From Phragmites australis (taxonomy: Eukaryota; Streptophyta; Magnoliopsida; Poales; Poaceae), in the NCBI RefSeq assembly GCF_958298935.1, contig NC_084922.1, positions 4,094,501 through 4,158,500 of the forward strand: a DNA stretch of 64,000 bases, in the 5' to 3' direction. A model generated the notes under the pieces. The model saw only the letters and a program-made list of their open reading frames with translations, made no database searches and was not told where the DNA came from. This document shows positions 12,815 to 23,676 of this stretch, in pieces (the first letter of the stretch is position 1; every line of letters begins with the position of its first letter). A program made the position numbers and the translations under genes.

Positions 12815-12821
<7 letters not shown>

Positions 12822-13316
12822 CGAGAGAGCAGAGGGCTTCGCAGAGCAATCAATGCGTCGACCGTGATATTTTCCAGGGGGATGAGCGGCAGTTGCGGTG
12901 GCGGTGCGCGAACAGAGCGACATGACGATGTGTTGGAGGAGGGAGACGATGCGAGCGACGAGCGGATGGGCGACACATGGACAACCGTGCTCAAGTGTGC
13001 GCGCAGAAGCTAGGCCAACAGCGTGGCTATGGCCCAGGTGCGGGAGAAGGAAGGGGGAAGGGAGCCTGGCTGGATGGGCTGCGTTGAGAGGGAAAAAAGA
13101 AAGGTGGCCCGAAAAGATAAAGAGATTAGCCAACCTAATATATATGAATATATACATACTGATATATATATATATATATACTCATATACACTTTTACTTA
13201 ATGTTTATTTGATTTAATTAATTAAAAAGTTTAATTTGAAGTGAATTTTGTCATTAACTAATATGCTAAAACTTAGGACGTTACAGCTAGTATGTGCCCT
13301 TTGTACTTAAAAAAAC

Positions 13317-13532
13317 AACCTAGCTTAGTGGTGAGCATTGCCGTTGTGTAAGCCACCCGCCTGGTTTGATACTCAGCATCGGCAACCCGGGTGTCTCACC
13401 AAGGTCCTGGGCTGGCCACCCGTGCGTTTCCCATGCATTGGAGGTTTAGGACATCAACATCCTAATCTCTTTCTTGGTGTAAGTGTAGTGTAAGTAGGTC
13501 TGGTGTGTTCTCAAATGTATTCTTAAAAAAAA
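13317..13532 (+). mobile_element. tRNA-derived SINE
   Basis: A pol III A-box-like TAGCTTAGTGG (13321) is followed 32 bp later by a B-box-like GGTTTGATACTC (13363). Spacing and order match a tRNA-type internal promoter. A tRNA-unrelated body follows and the unit ends in a short A-run (TTCTTAAAAAAAA) near 13532. Total length is about 216 bp. A-rich sequence at the left border prevents a confident target duplication. It is not a tRNA gene: the cloverleaf arms do not pair. Confidence 0.65.
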
Positions 13533-14825
13533 CTCTAATTACAAATAGCCGAGTCTTTTGACTTTACTATTCAATGTTTGAACGTTCGTCTTTTTGCAAA
13601 TATTCATACAAATAGCCAGAAATATAAGACATGCTTAAAGTACTTTTGATAACAAATGTGGTGATACTTTCTCTACTTTACTCAACTAAATATTTGAACA
13701 AATATTGTTAGTCAAAATTTAAACAATTAAAATCAAAAGTGACAATTATTTATAAACAGAGGGAGCATGGAGTATATGCGTTATGCCGTGGAGGGCATTG
13801 CATTGCAGATTGCATGGTTCAGCTAGATATATATTCCTAGGCTTGTTCCTGAAGAGAATCAGATTATTCGAAGCATATTACGATTGGTTCCACTCTCTAC
13901 AAACAAAGCTCTACTTTTAGGGACAAAGCTACGAAATGGATATAAGAATTAATCCGCTCTTGCTCCATAGTGGGAGTGCTCTGAGATACCAACACGGCAT
14001 GGCAAATCTTATCTCCAGAGTTTTTGCATTTGATCATGCAGGTACGTGGAGGCATCGCATATTTGCCGAATTTTTCGGGAAATAACCAGAATAATTGCTA
14101 TTGCTGACTATATAATCGCGACAGTGTAAATGTTCCATTCAGCATCGCTGGCTAGTGCGTTTGCTTTATTTTTTGATTGCGAATTAAAATATTAATTTAT
14201 TCAAGCCCCCAGGAAAATTCATCATCGTTCCTTTGGAATCTAGCTAATATGATATATTACAGTTCAATTTTTTTTTTTTTTTTTTTGCAGGAGTGCATTG
14301 CTACTTATCATGCATCTAGCACATGCACTAACCGGAACGTGCTTGCATTTGCTTGGTGCTCCTCAATAAAACAAATGGGAATGTGAGTATTTTGTACAAT
14401 GTAATTACCGTTCTAATGATATCCTCATTGGAAGAAAACTTTGGTAATGTATGCCCTTAAAAGTATGTAGCTAGACACGACACTGACACCAAGGTCCCAT
14501 GTCGAACGTAGACACAATGCCTCCAATGCATGAGTGCATGACATCAGACAAACTCGTGTACGTAGTGCTGATCTTCAACTGTTACCTTTTTAATTCTAAG
14601 GAGAAATTTCGAAATTATTCTGGGACAAATTAAGCAGTGCATGGAGTCAAGCATGTACTTGGATACCCTGCTGCTACGTGCCAAGGCAACAAGATCATAG
14701 AGCGCCCTCTCAGGAATCAGGCCGATGCATGCATGGGCCTGATCGAGGCCTTGTCAGCAATCCATCGAGAGATCTCTACCTCTCCCTGCAGGCTACGTAG
14801 CTTAGTGCTCACCTTATCTCCGAGT
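13533..14825. other. Intergenic DNA with a MITE-like fragment, no gene seen
   Basis: The stretch 13545-13775 ends in AGAGGGAGCA, resembling one terminus of Stowaway-type MITEs, but no matching left terminus was found. A pyrimidine run stands at 14268-14287 before a CAG. The remaining frames are short and unconvincing. Confidence 0.35.
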
Positions 14826-14830
14826 GTGAC

Positions 14831-14941
14831 CTAATCGATCGATCAGATTCAGAGCACATCTGCAATTTTGTGTGTGTGTGTGACCTATCTGATCGATCAA
14901 TTAGGTAGGCCTGTATTATTGTGCTCTGAATTGATCGATGG
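14831..14941. repeat. Nested inverted repeats around ATCGATCGATC motifs
   Basis: Two overlapping hairpins are possible. CCTAATCGATCGATCAGAT (14831-14849) pairs with CTGATCGATCAATTAGG (about 14888-14904), and GATTCAGAGCACA (about 14847-14859) pairs with TGTGCTCTGAATTGATCGAT (about 14920-14939). A (GT)n run lies in the loop. No known microRNA sequence is recognised in the arms. Confidence 0.55.
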
Positions 14942-15177
14942 ATCGCTCTGATGCTGCTTCCATGGCTAGAGTGAATTTGCGAATGAGATGCAGCAGGAAT
15001 TTCACTAATCTATGTGCATTATTTGTTGATCGATCAACGACTCTGAAGCATGCGCCAAGCATGTGCACGCAAGAATCCAATACCGGAATCGATGAGATGA
15101 CGGTGCATGCTGCAGAAAGATTGGGCGATGACGTGCAGGTTGCAAGGAAAGAAATATATGTACCATGCGGATATTAC

Positions 15178-15329
15178 TTTTTTGTTTTCTCTGCTTCGTT
15201 TCTAGGTGTATAAAAGGAATCACTGCGCACGGATAAATCCGCAAATTAAGCCACACCGAGAATACGATTGATTAAGGAAATAAAATTATCCACCTAGCCG
15301 CCTAGAAACGAAGCAGAAAAACAAAAAAG
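15178..15329. repeat. Inverted repeat with 29-bp arms and a 94-base loop
   Basis: The left arm (15178-15206) contains CTGCTTCGTTTCTAGG preceded by a TTTTTTGTTTT run. The right arm (15301-15329) contains CCTAGAAACGAAGCAG followed by AAAAACAAAAAAG. They are complementary except for about one mismatch, so the transcript would form a hairpin of microRNA-precursor size. It could also be a tiny foldback element. I recognise no known microRNA in it. Confidence 0.7.
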
Positions 15330-15579
15330 GGCCTAACTAGCTGGAGTTATGCATAAAGAAAAGCAGGGGGGGGGGGGTGTAAGAGAAGATAAAGGTGGAA
15401 ATATGACAAGTATCACACTACTAATATACTACTTTCCTTTTTGTACCAGCTGTCAGTTAAGCGGACAACGAATCACAATTCCATAGGTGGGATGGGAGGA
15501 AAGTTTGGGGGAGCTTGCGTGTCATTGACAAGGAAAAGGGTGCGAGATCTTCAAGATTTTCTGACTTTTTTTAAAGCAA

Positions 15580-16760
15580 AATTGGTTATGTGACCCCGAA
15601 TGATTATAAGTTTACAAATATACCATCGAACAGTTCTGCACTTCAATATCATCAAAAGGACGCATCATTTAGAAATTTACCACTCCGATCACTTCTGTCA
15701 TTGTTTTTCTGATTTTTCATTTTTTATTTTCCAAATCGGTAAGGAAGATAGACTCAAATACTCCTGCTGCTCTCCTACTTTCTCACATAGCCGCTGCCAC
15801 ATTGGAGCATAGCTTGTGGACCTCCACCATCGCGGCATGCTCTTCTCGTCACTCGCTAGCCTCATTCCCCACCGCTCTTGACCTCCACTGCCGCTCACCA
15901 TTGGATCCAGGTACCGGGATATTGGACACTGCAGCCGGCGTCGTGCTCATGAAGGCGCTGGAGCACGAGGTGGAGGGGGAGCTGGGAGTCGTGTGCTCTA
16001 CGAAGCGAGGCATTGAGCGAGAGTGTGGAGGTTGCCGTCAATATATCCCTCGACGAGGTCAAACAAGTCGGGGCTCCGCCACACATCGTGCTTGCTGGGT
16101 AGCACGATGTGGACCACCTCCTGGTTCATGTCGAGGAGATAGCCGGTGACCTCGTGGAGGGAGCCCATAGACAATGACCGCACCTTAACCCTCGATGCCA
16201 CCGCCAAGATGGCGTGGCTCGTACGCTGTCGCAACGTCACATCGAAGGTCCACAGCTCTAGTATGCGCAGCACGTCGCCTTGTACGAACCCGACTCCTCC
16301 TTCTATTTCTCCTCCAAGAACAACACTGGGGCAAACACTCGGTACATGGAGCAACGACCAAGAGCAACAGCTTCTTAAAGAAGAACCAAGAACCAGTGAA
16401 CACAGGAGTGAATCGAGCTATCTCAAATCGTGTTGCTACACTATGGAGATGGACAATTGCTCGCATCTAATGCGGATTTGAGTAAAGGATTTGATGTGGA
16501 TTTGAGGGTGGAGCCAGGCTAAGGGGGAGCCTCCCGCCGGTGGGCAGCCATCAGGCTGAGGCATCGAATTGTTAAGGAAAGAGGTGCGAAGTGAGGAAGG
16601 AGGGGCAAAAATGTCACTATTGATACTGTTTGTGCTTAAAATGGATGGAATGGTAAGTTTCTAAACGGTACAATCTTTCAATGGTATTAAAATGTACCGG
16701 AACGGTTCGGTAGTATATTTCTAAACTTATGATTTTTCGGTGTCACAAAACTATTTTTTT
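15580..16760. mobile_element. Pack-MULE-like element with long terminal inverted repeats
   Basis: About 110 bp at the left (GTGACCCCGAATGATTATAAG onward, from about 15590) is the inverted complement of about 110 bp at the right (ending CTTATGATTTTTCGGTGTCAC, near 16755). Aligned by eye the arms agree at roughly three quarters of positions, with matching blocks such as ATAAGTTTA(C/G)AAATATA and TTTAGAAA(T/C)TTACCA. Long inverted repeats around a captured host gene fragment (here UPF0496) are the mark of Pack-MULEs. I could not find a 9-bp target duplication, so the exact ends are unsure and the element may be old. No transposase is present. Confidence 0.6.
15890..16354 (-). pseudogene. Fragment of a UPF0496 (DUF677) family gene
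   Basis: The minus-strand frame 16354-15998 reads [73 protein letters not shown]. These match, from memory, the conserved N-terminal part of grass UPF0496 proteins (At14a-like; function poorly known). A frameshift near 16000 moves the match to a second frame, where [19 protein letters not shown] continues the family pattern down to about 15900. Only the N-terminal third or so of the family is present; the C-terminal part is missing. The fragment lies between long terminal inverted repeats, so it was most likely captured by a MULE. It cannot make the full protein. Confidence 0.65.
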
Positions 16761-18611
16761 CCTTTTTTTACGAATGGACAACGGTTTTGTAAACAATTAT
16801 TTCAAGAGGATGGGATTTTCTAGTCAAATTTGTATGTTTTTCAAGGGGAACACAAATTAGCAAAAAAAGTCGCCGTCCAATAATTTATAAAATACCACCG
16901 CCGGCCATTTACTATAACACTTAGAAATTGTCCATGGAAAATTTTTGGTGTAAACTAGCAAATTGGTGCAAAAACATGCAAACAGTTAATGTCATTCTAC
17001 AATCTCTATCAAAAGGTTGCGATTGATCTCACTATCGCACCAGTGGAGGGATTATTTTGCAAAATTACATAGCCGCATGAGAGATTTTTGAAAATTAACG
17101 TCTCTACTAGTGAGATGGTGGGATTAATCATAGCCTTTGGATGGAGATCGGACCGACGTCATTTGTTGTTTGTACGTTTGCATCTATTTGCTTGTTTGCA
17201 TCAAAGATTTTTCTAATTGTTCAAATAGACTAAAAAAACTCCCGGTCATTTGAGAATTTTTTTTAAAGAAGAATAATAACCGTCGGACATTCGCAAAAGA
17301 CACTCGAAAGTCTTGGAGATCTTTTAGTGTGAAGAACAAAAGGCAAACCAACATGCATGTAGAGTGACTGATCGGACCATGAAGTAATCAACTTTCTTAA
17401 ACAAATGAAAACCAGAGCGTAAAAATTCACGAGTTTTTCCTTAATGTCGTTCGCTCTGCCAACGCAGTTTCGATTCGATAAACCCACATTAGAAGATCAC
17501 CGATTGACCCTTTTTTCACTACATTGGGACATGTGCTTCGCCTTCGTTTCGTGCTTTGGCCTGAAACAACAATAAAACATGAGCTCTCGCACATTTGGAA
17601 ACCAGGGCGTAAAAATCATGAGATTTTTTTTAAAAAAAATCTTGACATTATAATGTCCTAATAAATTTGTTACTTACATTTTTTAATCAAGTTAAGTTTA
17701 CTAATGTACAATAGACCGATAAAAAGAAGCAACGACTAATGGTCAACTATTTGCTAGAAACCATGCATGTCGATGTCCTACGTATACACGAGAAATTAGC
17801 TTCATGCTTTCCATATATCAGACCACCAGCTGAAGGCCAACTACTCTAGATTGACGTGCATTCCACCACCTTGGATGCTGGCCATCTAAGCTACAAAAGA
17901 TGTAAAAGGACGCATCGCACCCAATGCGAAGTGGCGACCAGTCGGTGCATCCATCAATGACGGATTAGTGTATCAACAAGCATTGTTGTAGGCAAGCAAG
18001 GCTGCACATCATGCATGGCAAAGTTTGGGGCAGCAGCATGCAAGGAATGTGTAGCTTGAAGTGCAGGCCCGAGGATCATGCATGCATGCATGCAAGGAAT
18101 GCGACCAGTTCAGCTTTGCATGCGTGATTTTGTCTGCATAACGATCAGCACCTTTTACATGGGATATATATGTATATGTAGGCAAGGCACTGAAGAGTTT
18201 GTCAGTGCGCAATCATACCCGGAGCACTGTCTCATACCTCCATCTTTCCCTACAGTTTTTTAACAGGTGGCTGGCAATTTTATGACCCTTTAGTATTTTT
18301 CTTGAGTGACCTACAGTTTTTGTAGTATAATTTTTTACCGTTCTCTACACTTTTAACAAATCATCAATAACATTATTCCCTAGTCCCCACAAACACATTA
18401 AGTATCCACAGTTATGGTAGATACTTATTATAAGAACGAGGAAGAAGCGGCGGGTTCGGTGTTATGAATGGCAATTGCGGTTAATAAAGAGTAAAACGAT
18501 GGGTACTCTAATAAAGGATGGAATTATAAGCTGAAATAAGCACCTCTTCTACAGCTTATAGGATTATTATAATCTAGACTACAGTTTCTAATAATCTAGG
18601 AAAATAATCTA
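16761..18611. other. Intergenic DNA, no gene seen
   Basis: AT-rich sequence with short frames only. GGCGTAAAAAT recurs at about 17607 in a context similar to about 17417, which suggests old repeat copies. A (GCAT)n run stands at about 18077-18093. Confidence 0.5.
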
Positions 18612-18682
18612 CCTGTTTGTTTCCACTTGCACAAATAAGTTGGCTTATTATAATCTTAAGTGCAAACAAACAGGACCTAAAT
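18612..18682. mobile_element. Small MITE or MITE end with inverted termini
   Basis: CCTGTTTGTTTCCACTTGCA (from about 18612) is complementary to TAAGTGCAAACAAACAGG (ending about 18676). The interior and left flank carry AATAAG, TTATAATCT and CTTATAGG blocks typical of small grass MITEs with a GTTTGTTT terminus. The full element may begin near 18520; I could not assign a target duplication. Confidence 0.45.
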
Positions 18683-19679
18683 ATTAGTCATTTGCAAAGA
18701 AACTGTTGGTAAAGTTTGTTAGTCATGTAGTGAGAATGATTGATGAATTGCTTCTTGTCTTCCGGTCTTCCCAGAGTAAGTCCTGTCTCATTTCTAATTG
18801 GTAATTCCGTTTGTTGATCATGTTAGGTGCCCACTCATTAAGAGATTCAAACTTTATATTTTTTACTAATTAATAGTTAGACCAACAATATATATGTTTT
18901 GTATTTATGTGACATATAAAACTAGTATAAATACACCAGTAATATTTGAATGCACTTTTATATTATTACAATTTGTTGTGTTCATTAGTCGTGTATCACA
19001 GAAAAAGAAATGAGAAAATGAACTCAAAGTTTAAGGACCGTGTGCCAAGCAAGGTTCAACATAAGGGTTAAGAAATTTACTGTCGCGGGTGGATAAGACC
19101 AATAATCGGTGTATCGGTTTTTATCGGGACGGTATATTTGTGTTTTTGGGTGATATATATTTGACTCAAACCTACAAAAGGATTACAAACTCAACAAAAA
19201 ATTGTCCAATCTAATGAGACGAAAATCAAGTTGAAATATGACTGGTTTATATGTGATAAGGAATTGAGAAGGTCGTAGATTTGGTTTGATAATTTTTGAG
19301 ATTGCATGAGTTTATGTATTGTAGTTATGATGATGACTAACTAAAGGTGTAGATAAAATGGAGTTGATATTTTTGTCTCTGAGTCCAAGAAAGTTTATCT
19401 CACTGGATGGTCTGGTGTTGTAGCATCTAGGTCCTCAGGTAAGTGGTAAGTATTTTTGTGATTAATAACAATCGTATCATTATGACTAACATGTGTGTTT
19501 TGAAGGGTATTAAAAATTTAGTTCAAAATGATGAGTGGGTTTCTTAGTTTTTTTATCGTACTACAAAGAAGTTAAGAGTTGTAGCTTGAACTAGTTGAGT
19601 CTAGATAAGGTTGAATGTACACTTATAGCACTAAGTAGCTCAAAGAAGTATATGGTTAAGATATCGAAAAGTTAGAGAT
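18683..19679. other. Intergenic DNA, no gene seen
   Basis: AT-rich, no convincing frame. From about 19080 onward it resembles the start of a decayed long repeat, but no terminus can be defined. Confidence 0.4.
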
Positions 19680-21290
19680 CAGGAGTGCCTGAATCGGATG
19701 AGCTTAGAACTTTTTAATACACCGGATGGTTCGACGATTCTAGAGATAAACACGCCGGAATATTTCTTAGATCAAGACATAAAGATCTTAAATGCACTAG
19801 ATGGTCCGACGATTTAAGACTCATTAACACCAGAGTTTTTTTTTATGTGATGACATAGCTCAAAAAAGTTGAAGTCCATACCAGATGTTTCGACGTGTAA
19901 AGAAGGCTACACTGGAGCATTTATTGCAGGGATAATTTCAATAAGGTGTTTGAAGAATATGCATGCCGGAGAGAAGAATTTCAAAGTCTGGATTTCATGG
20001 TTCTACACGTTGGATGTGCTCGAAGGTTTCGCTGGAGTGTTTAACAGACTTAACTGCTATTGGCAGCTGGTAGTTGAGAGTGGTTGAAAAGGTACACGCC
20101 GGTTGTTCCAGCATGTATGAGCAAGTGTACATCGGATCTTCTGGCATTCACATAAAGTGGGGTAGTTAGTAAACGACTAGATTTGAATCTCTAGCCTATA
20201 AATACCCCATTATTGGGTCTCACTCAGAGGAGCCTATACACTATGTGTGTCATCAAGAAGCAAGAGAGAGCACTTAAGTGATTTGCAAAGTCACTAATTA
20301 GAAGATTAAAAACATCATTAGTGTTTAGAGAGTAGCAAGTGTGCATTTAGCTGTAGTTTAAGCGTAATCTTGGTCAAGTAAAGCTATTGACTTGTTACTC
20401 TTGGTGGTAGTCAACATCTAGCTGGTCTTAGGTGATTGGAGTTGTCTCGGTGAGCTCTTGAAGTTCTTGTGGGAAACTTGAGAAGTGTGATATACTTGGT
20501 TTGATGCCTAACAATTCAGAGATGGAGAAGTGGCAATTATGAGGGAGCACTTGAGTCATGGTGACTCAAGAGGGAGCGATATCATTAGTAGATGCTCTAA
20601 TGAGGACTGGAGGAGTGCTAACTCTTTGATACCTAAAAAAAAATCGGTGTCATCTTATCCATATTTCTACTTTCCCATATTTACTTTAAGTATTACATTC
20701 TTGCAAGATTTAATTCTGTAATTTTCTTAGTATCTTTGCTTTCTTATTTTAATGCCTTGTTCTAGCTTGTTCGCGTAGTTGCATTATATTTCATCTAGGA
20801 TCGTGTTGCTACTTGTTTTAGTTTTTGGTAGAAGTATTTTAATTAGAGCCCAATTCACCCCCTCTTGGGTCATTCAATCCTTTCAAGCATCTAGTGAAAT
20901 GAACATGTCGGATAGTCTAGCGCTCAGGAAGATTTCACACTGTAGGATTTTGACTCAGTAGAGAAAATTTATTGAAATGCCGAATGGTTCGGCGATGGGC
21001 AGCATAGCACAATAGACTAATTTTTTCAGAGAGATTGCAAAACGTGTCTGGTGTGATTCTATACGCCAGATGGTCCGACAATAGAGGATGTGCATGCTGG
21101 ATTAATTTTTTCAGAGAGGATGCAAATCTTGTATGGTGAGGATGTACACGCCAGATGGTCTGACGATTGAAGGTGTGCACACTAGAGGGTTTTCCAGGAG
21201 TGTGTCAATGAAGGAAGTATTGCACACGCAGATGGTCCAGTGATCAGAGGGCAATACACGCCAGATCATTCGGTGTTCACGGTTTTTCTG
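19680..21290. repeat. Decayed satellite-like repeats with a (C/G)CCGGATGGTCCGACGAT motif
   Basis: Variants of GCCAGATGGTCCGACGAT recur at irregular spacing (about 19725, 19798, 20985, 21066, 21146, 21222), often followed by GTGCACGC(C/T) or CACGCC. Between them (about 20205-20880) is a block with TATAAATACCCC and an end resembling LTR termini (CCCAATTCACCCCCTCTTGG). The whole looks like an old large transposon or LTR element with internal subterminal repeats. No protein is readable; the class is not settled. Confidence 0.5.
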
Positions 21291-21659
21291 TGATGTGCTT
21301 TTAACTGAGGATTTTGCTTTTAACTAATCTATAATGGAGTTGGATATACGTGTTTACTTGTCTTATAATGTGTAGGTGATGGATGTAACTTGGTGGTCGA
21401 CGTTAGGATGATTGGAGCTAAGCAGGGTGTTTGTGCCGGACGATCAAGGAGGTCGAGTGAAGTCAAATATGATCCTAGTTGTACACGTGGAGAGCAAGCA
21501 AAGCGTGAGAAAGTGGATGAAGACGGCGTGTTGACAAAGTCAAGCAAAAGGGATGCTGGTGCAAGTGACAAGACGACCCGAGAGATTGGGAGTGGGAGAG
21601 ACTTGCTAACGGTTAAGATCATAAGATGGAGTACATACGTCGACATCGGATCGCTTGCT

Positions 21660-22140
21660 TAAGGTATAAATAAGTGGTGGTGAGTCACGCTTTGAGAAGC
21701 GTGCAAGACGGTTTCACGGTTTGGTCTCAAAACCGTGTGAAGGAGGAGTGCATGTGGTATCATCGCAAAGTTTACGTCGAGACGAAACTAAGTGATAAAG
21801 GTGACATGGTCGTCCAATGGATGAGGAAAAAGATAGACAAAAATGTCCTAAGTGGTAGGTAGGAGTGTATTGGAAGAAAGGGATATTTTAGAAATAATCT
21901 AGAAAACTTAGATGTCAGGGAACCTAGGATATAAATAGAGAGGAGTGCTGGATGAGTCATGTGAGCCATCCATTTGAGAGTTGTGTGCTAGGATTTTATG
22001 AGAGAGATGAGTGCTTAGCCTATGCATTAGGTGAGAGCCTTTGTATGAAAAACACTTTGTAATCCATTGAAAATAGGGTCTTTTTCTGCAAGAGATGAAG
22101 TTTATGTTCCCTCTTGTGCTTGTGTTTATCTTCTTATAGT
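21660..22140. repeat. Probable LTR-like or promoter fragment of an unclassified element
   Basis: The block contains a TATA-like GGATATAAATAGAG (about 21928), transcribed-leader-like sequence after it and a dyad GAAGCGTGCAAGACGG/GTTTCACGGTTTGG with AACCGTGTGAAGG near 21700-21745. It resembles the end of a grass retroelement. Short frames on both strands are not convincing genes. Confidence 0.35.
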
Positions 22141-23193
22141 TTACATCTATTGACTTCCTTATTTGGTTGCAAGTTTCTCGATTTTTATTGTATTTTTTGT
22201 TTTTTATGAAACTGAAATTTTTCATCTTGTTAAAGTTGTTCTTCTGGTTACCAGAGATATAAAATCCACATTCAGAATTGGTCTTAAATTCTCTTGCCTC
22301 TTAATCATCAATTTGAAGAGTTTCTTCACCGGTGATTATCTCATTGGATTTAAGTGCTTCTTTCTCAAATTGCAAGCATTTGTGTGCGACAACGTATAGA
22401 TTGATTTTTAATAAAACCTAGTGTTCAATTCTATCTACGAGAGTCATATTTTCCTTAGAGATTTTTATTCTAACTTGTTTCTGTACTTTATGTTAGAGTG
22501 AGAAAATAGAAAAAGATTATTCATTTTAAAAGAAATTAGTTAATATAACTGCTCACCGTTTTAATCGTCATTCTCAATCCTGTACGAGGGCAGCTGGTAA
22601 AACAGACAATCGGACGATTTTCAGCGATAACGGGTGTCAGGCGTCAGCTGCCAAGCCAAAGCACGCCTTACCAAGAAGACGGAATGGGAATTAAAGGAGA
22701 GTGTATCCCACAATTACCTTGCGTGACCGTTTAGGCTGTATGCATCCTTGACGTTTCGACATCTTTATTGGTGCAAAGTCCAGTAGTTATACCTTTGTTA
22801 TCTAGACATCAGACCATTTAGTGTGAATCGGCAACAGACAGGTTGAATCGGCAAGAACAGACACGTACGTGCATCTCCATCACAAGTGCACAGCAATCAC
22901 TACGGCCGAAGACTGATCAGGTCAAAAAATTATCCTCCGAGATGTTCCTTTGACAAAATAAAAAACGAAGACTTCCTTTTATGAACTGAAAGGAAACTTA
23001 TAGATAGGAGATGTAGACCATACAGCACTCAAAATTAAGTTGTTGGAGTTCTTTGCAAGAGCACTAGCAGACACTTACAACACTAATCGCAGACCATCGA
23101 TCGGAAGGTATGCTGCATGCATGCAAATATATGCAATGCAATTCGACGGTGCAAGTGCAATTTGCTCGCTCTCTGCATGACTGCATGCATGCA

Positions 23194-23195
<2 letters not shown>
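22141..23195. other. Intergenic DNA, no gene seen
   Basis: No coding frame, RNA gene or defined repeat recognised, apart from a 28-bp sequence at about 23133-23160 that recurs after the first Micron-like element. Confidence 0.5.

Positions 23196-23242
<47 letters not shown>
23196..23242. repeat. (TA)n microsatellite left of the first Micron-like element
   Basis: An uninterrupted alternating AT run directly abutting the 379-bp element. The small frames of repeated Tyr-Ile read across it are artefacts. Confidence 0.95.
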
Positions 23243-23245
<3 letters not shown>

Positions 23246-23618
23246 ACACCTATTCTATACTCCTAGGAGTATGTACTCCCACATGCAATATACCACCTAA
23301 ACAAACACTTTATACTCTTTTATCATTTTTAGTATACTCTAATATTAATTCTAAGATACTCCAATATGAGTTGTATGAAAAAAAATTCAATGTTAGCCTT
23401 TCATTTTTGCTATATACTCTTTTTTATACATAAAAGAAGTATATACGCAAATTATGATAAAAATCATGGAATTTCATAAAAATTTTCGTGGGATTTGTAT
23501 TGTAGTATCTTATAATTACTAATGAAGTATATTTAAAGTGATAAAGAAGTATAACACACATGTAAAAATGGTATATGAGAGGTGAGAGTACATACACCCA
23601 GGAGTACATACTAGTTTT

Positions 23619-23621
<3 letters not shown>
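23243..23621 (+). mobile_element. Micron-like (TA)n-targeting MITE, copy 1 (379 bp)
   Basis: The element begins AGGACACCTATTCTATACTC and ends ACATACTAGTTTTCCT, with (TA)n directly on both sides. The ends are imperfect inverted repeats of each other (ACTCCTAGGAGTATGTACTC against ACTCCTGGGTGTATGTACTC). A non-coding element of about 0.4 kb nested in a TA microsatellite fits the rice family called Micron, as I recall it. A second copy, same length and inverted, lies at 24596-24974 with only a handful of mismatches. Confidence 0.75.

Positions 23622-23674
<53 letters not shown>
23622..23674. repeat. (TA)n microsatellite right of copy 1
   Basis: Uninterrupted alternating run directly abutting copy 1. 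It is followed by AATGCAATTCGACGATGCAA, a near-copy of sequence at about 23133 on the other side of the element. Confidence 0.95.

Positions 23675-23676
<2 letters not shown>

Larger units (their letters stand above)
9615..13285 (-). mobile_element. 5' LTR of a minus-strand Ty3/gypsy element, split by a solo LTR
   Basis: The LTR is bounded by TGTAAGACC (9615) and GACGTTACA (13285), giving TG...CA termini in either reading. The Met-tRNA primer-binding site abuts the 9615 end, so this is the 5' LTR of an element transcribed leftwards. A minus-strand TATA-like GGATATAAAGG lies at about 11219-11230. Removing the nested solo LTR and one 5-bp target repeat leaves about 2.3 kb. The small frames inside are non-coding LTR sequence. 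No second LTR occurs in the window, so the element is truncated and has no visible target-site pair. Confidence 0.75.

Noticed and set aside
13317..13390. Possible tRNA gene (A and B boxes)
   Set aside because: The arms do not form a cloverleaf and the unit extends 140 bp beyond; it is a SINE.
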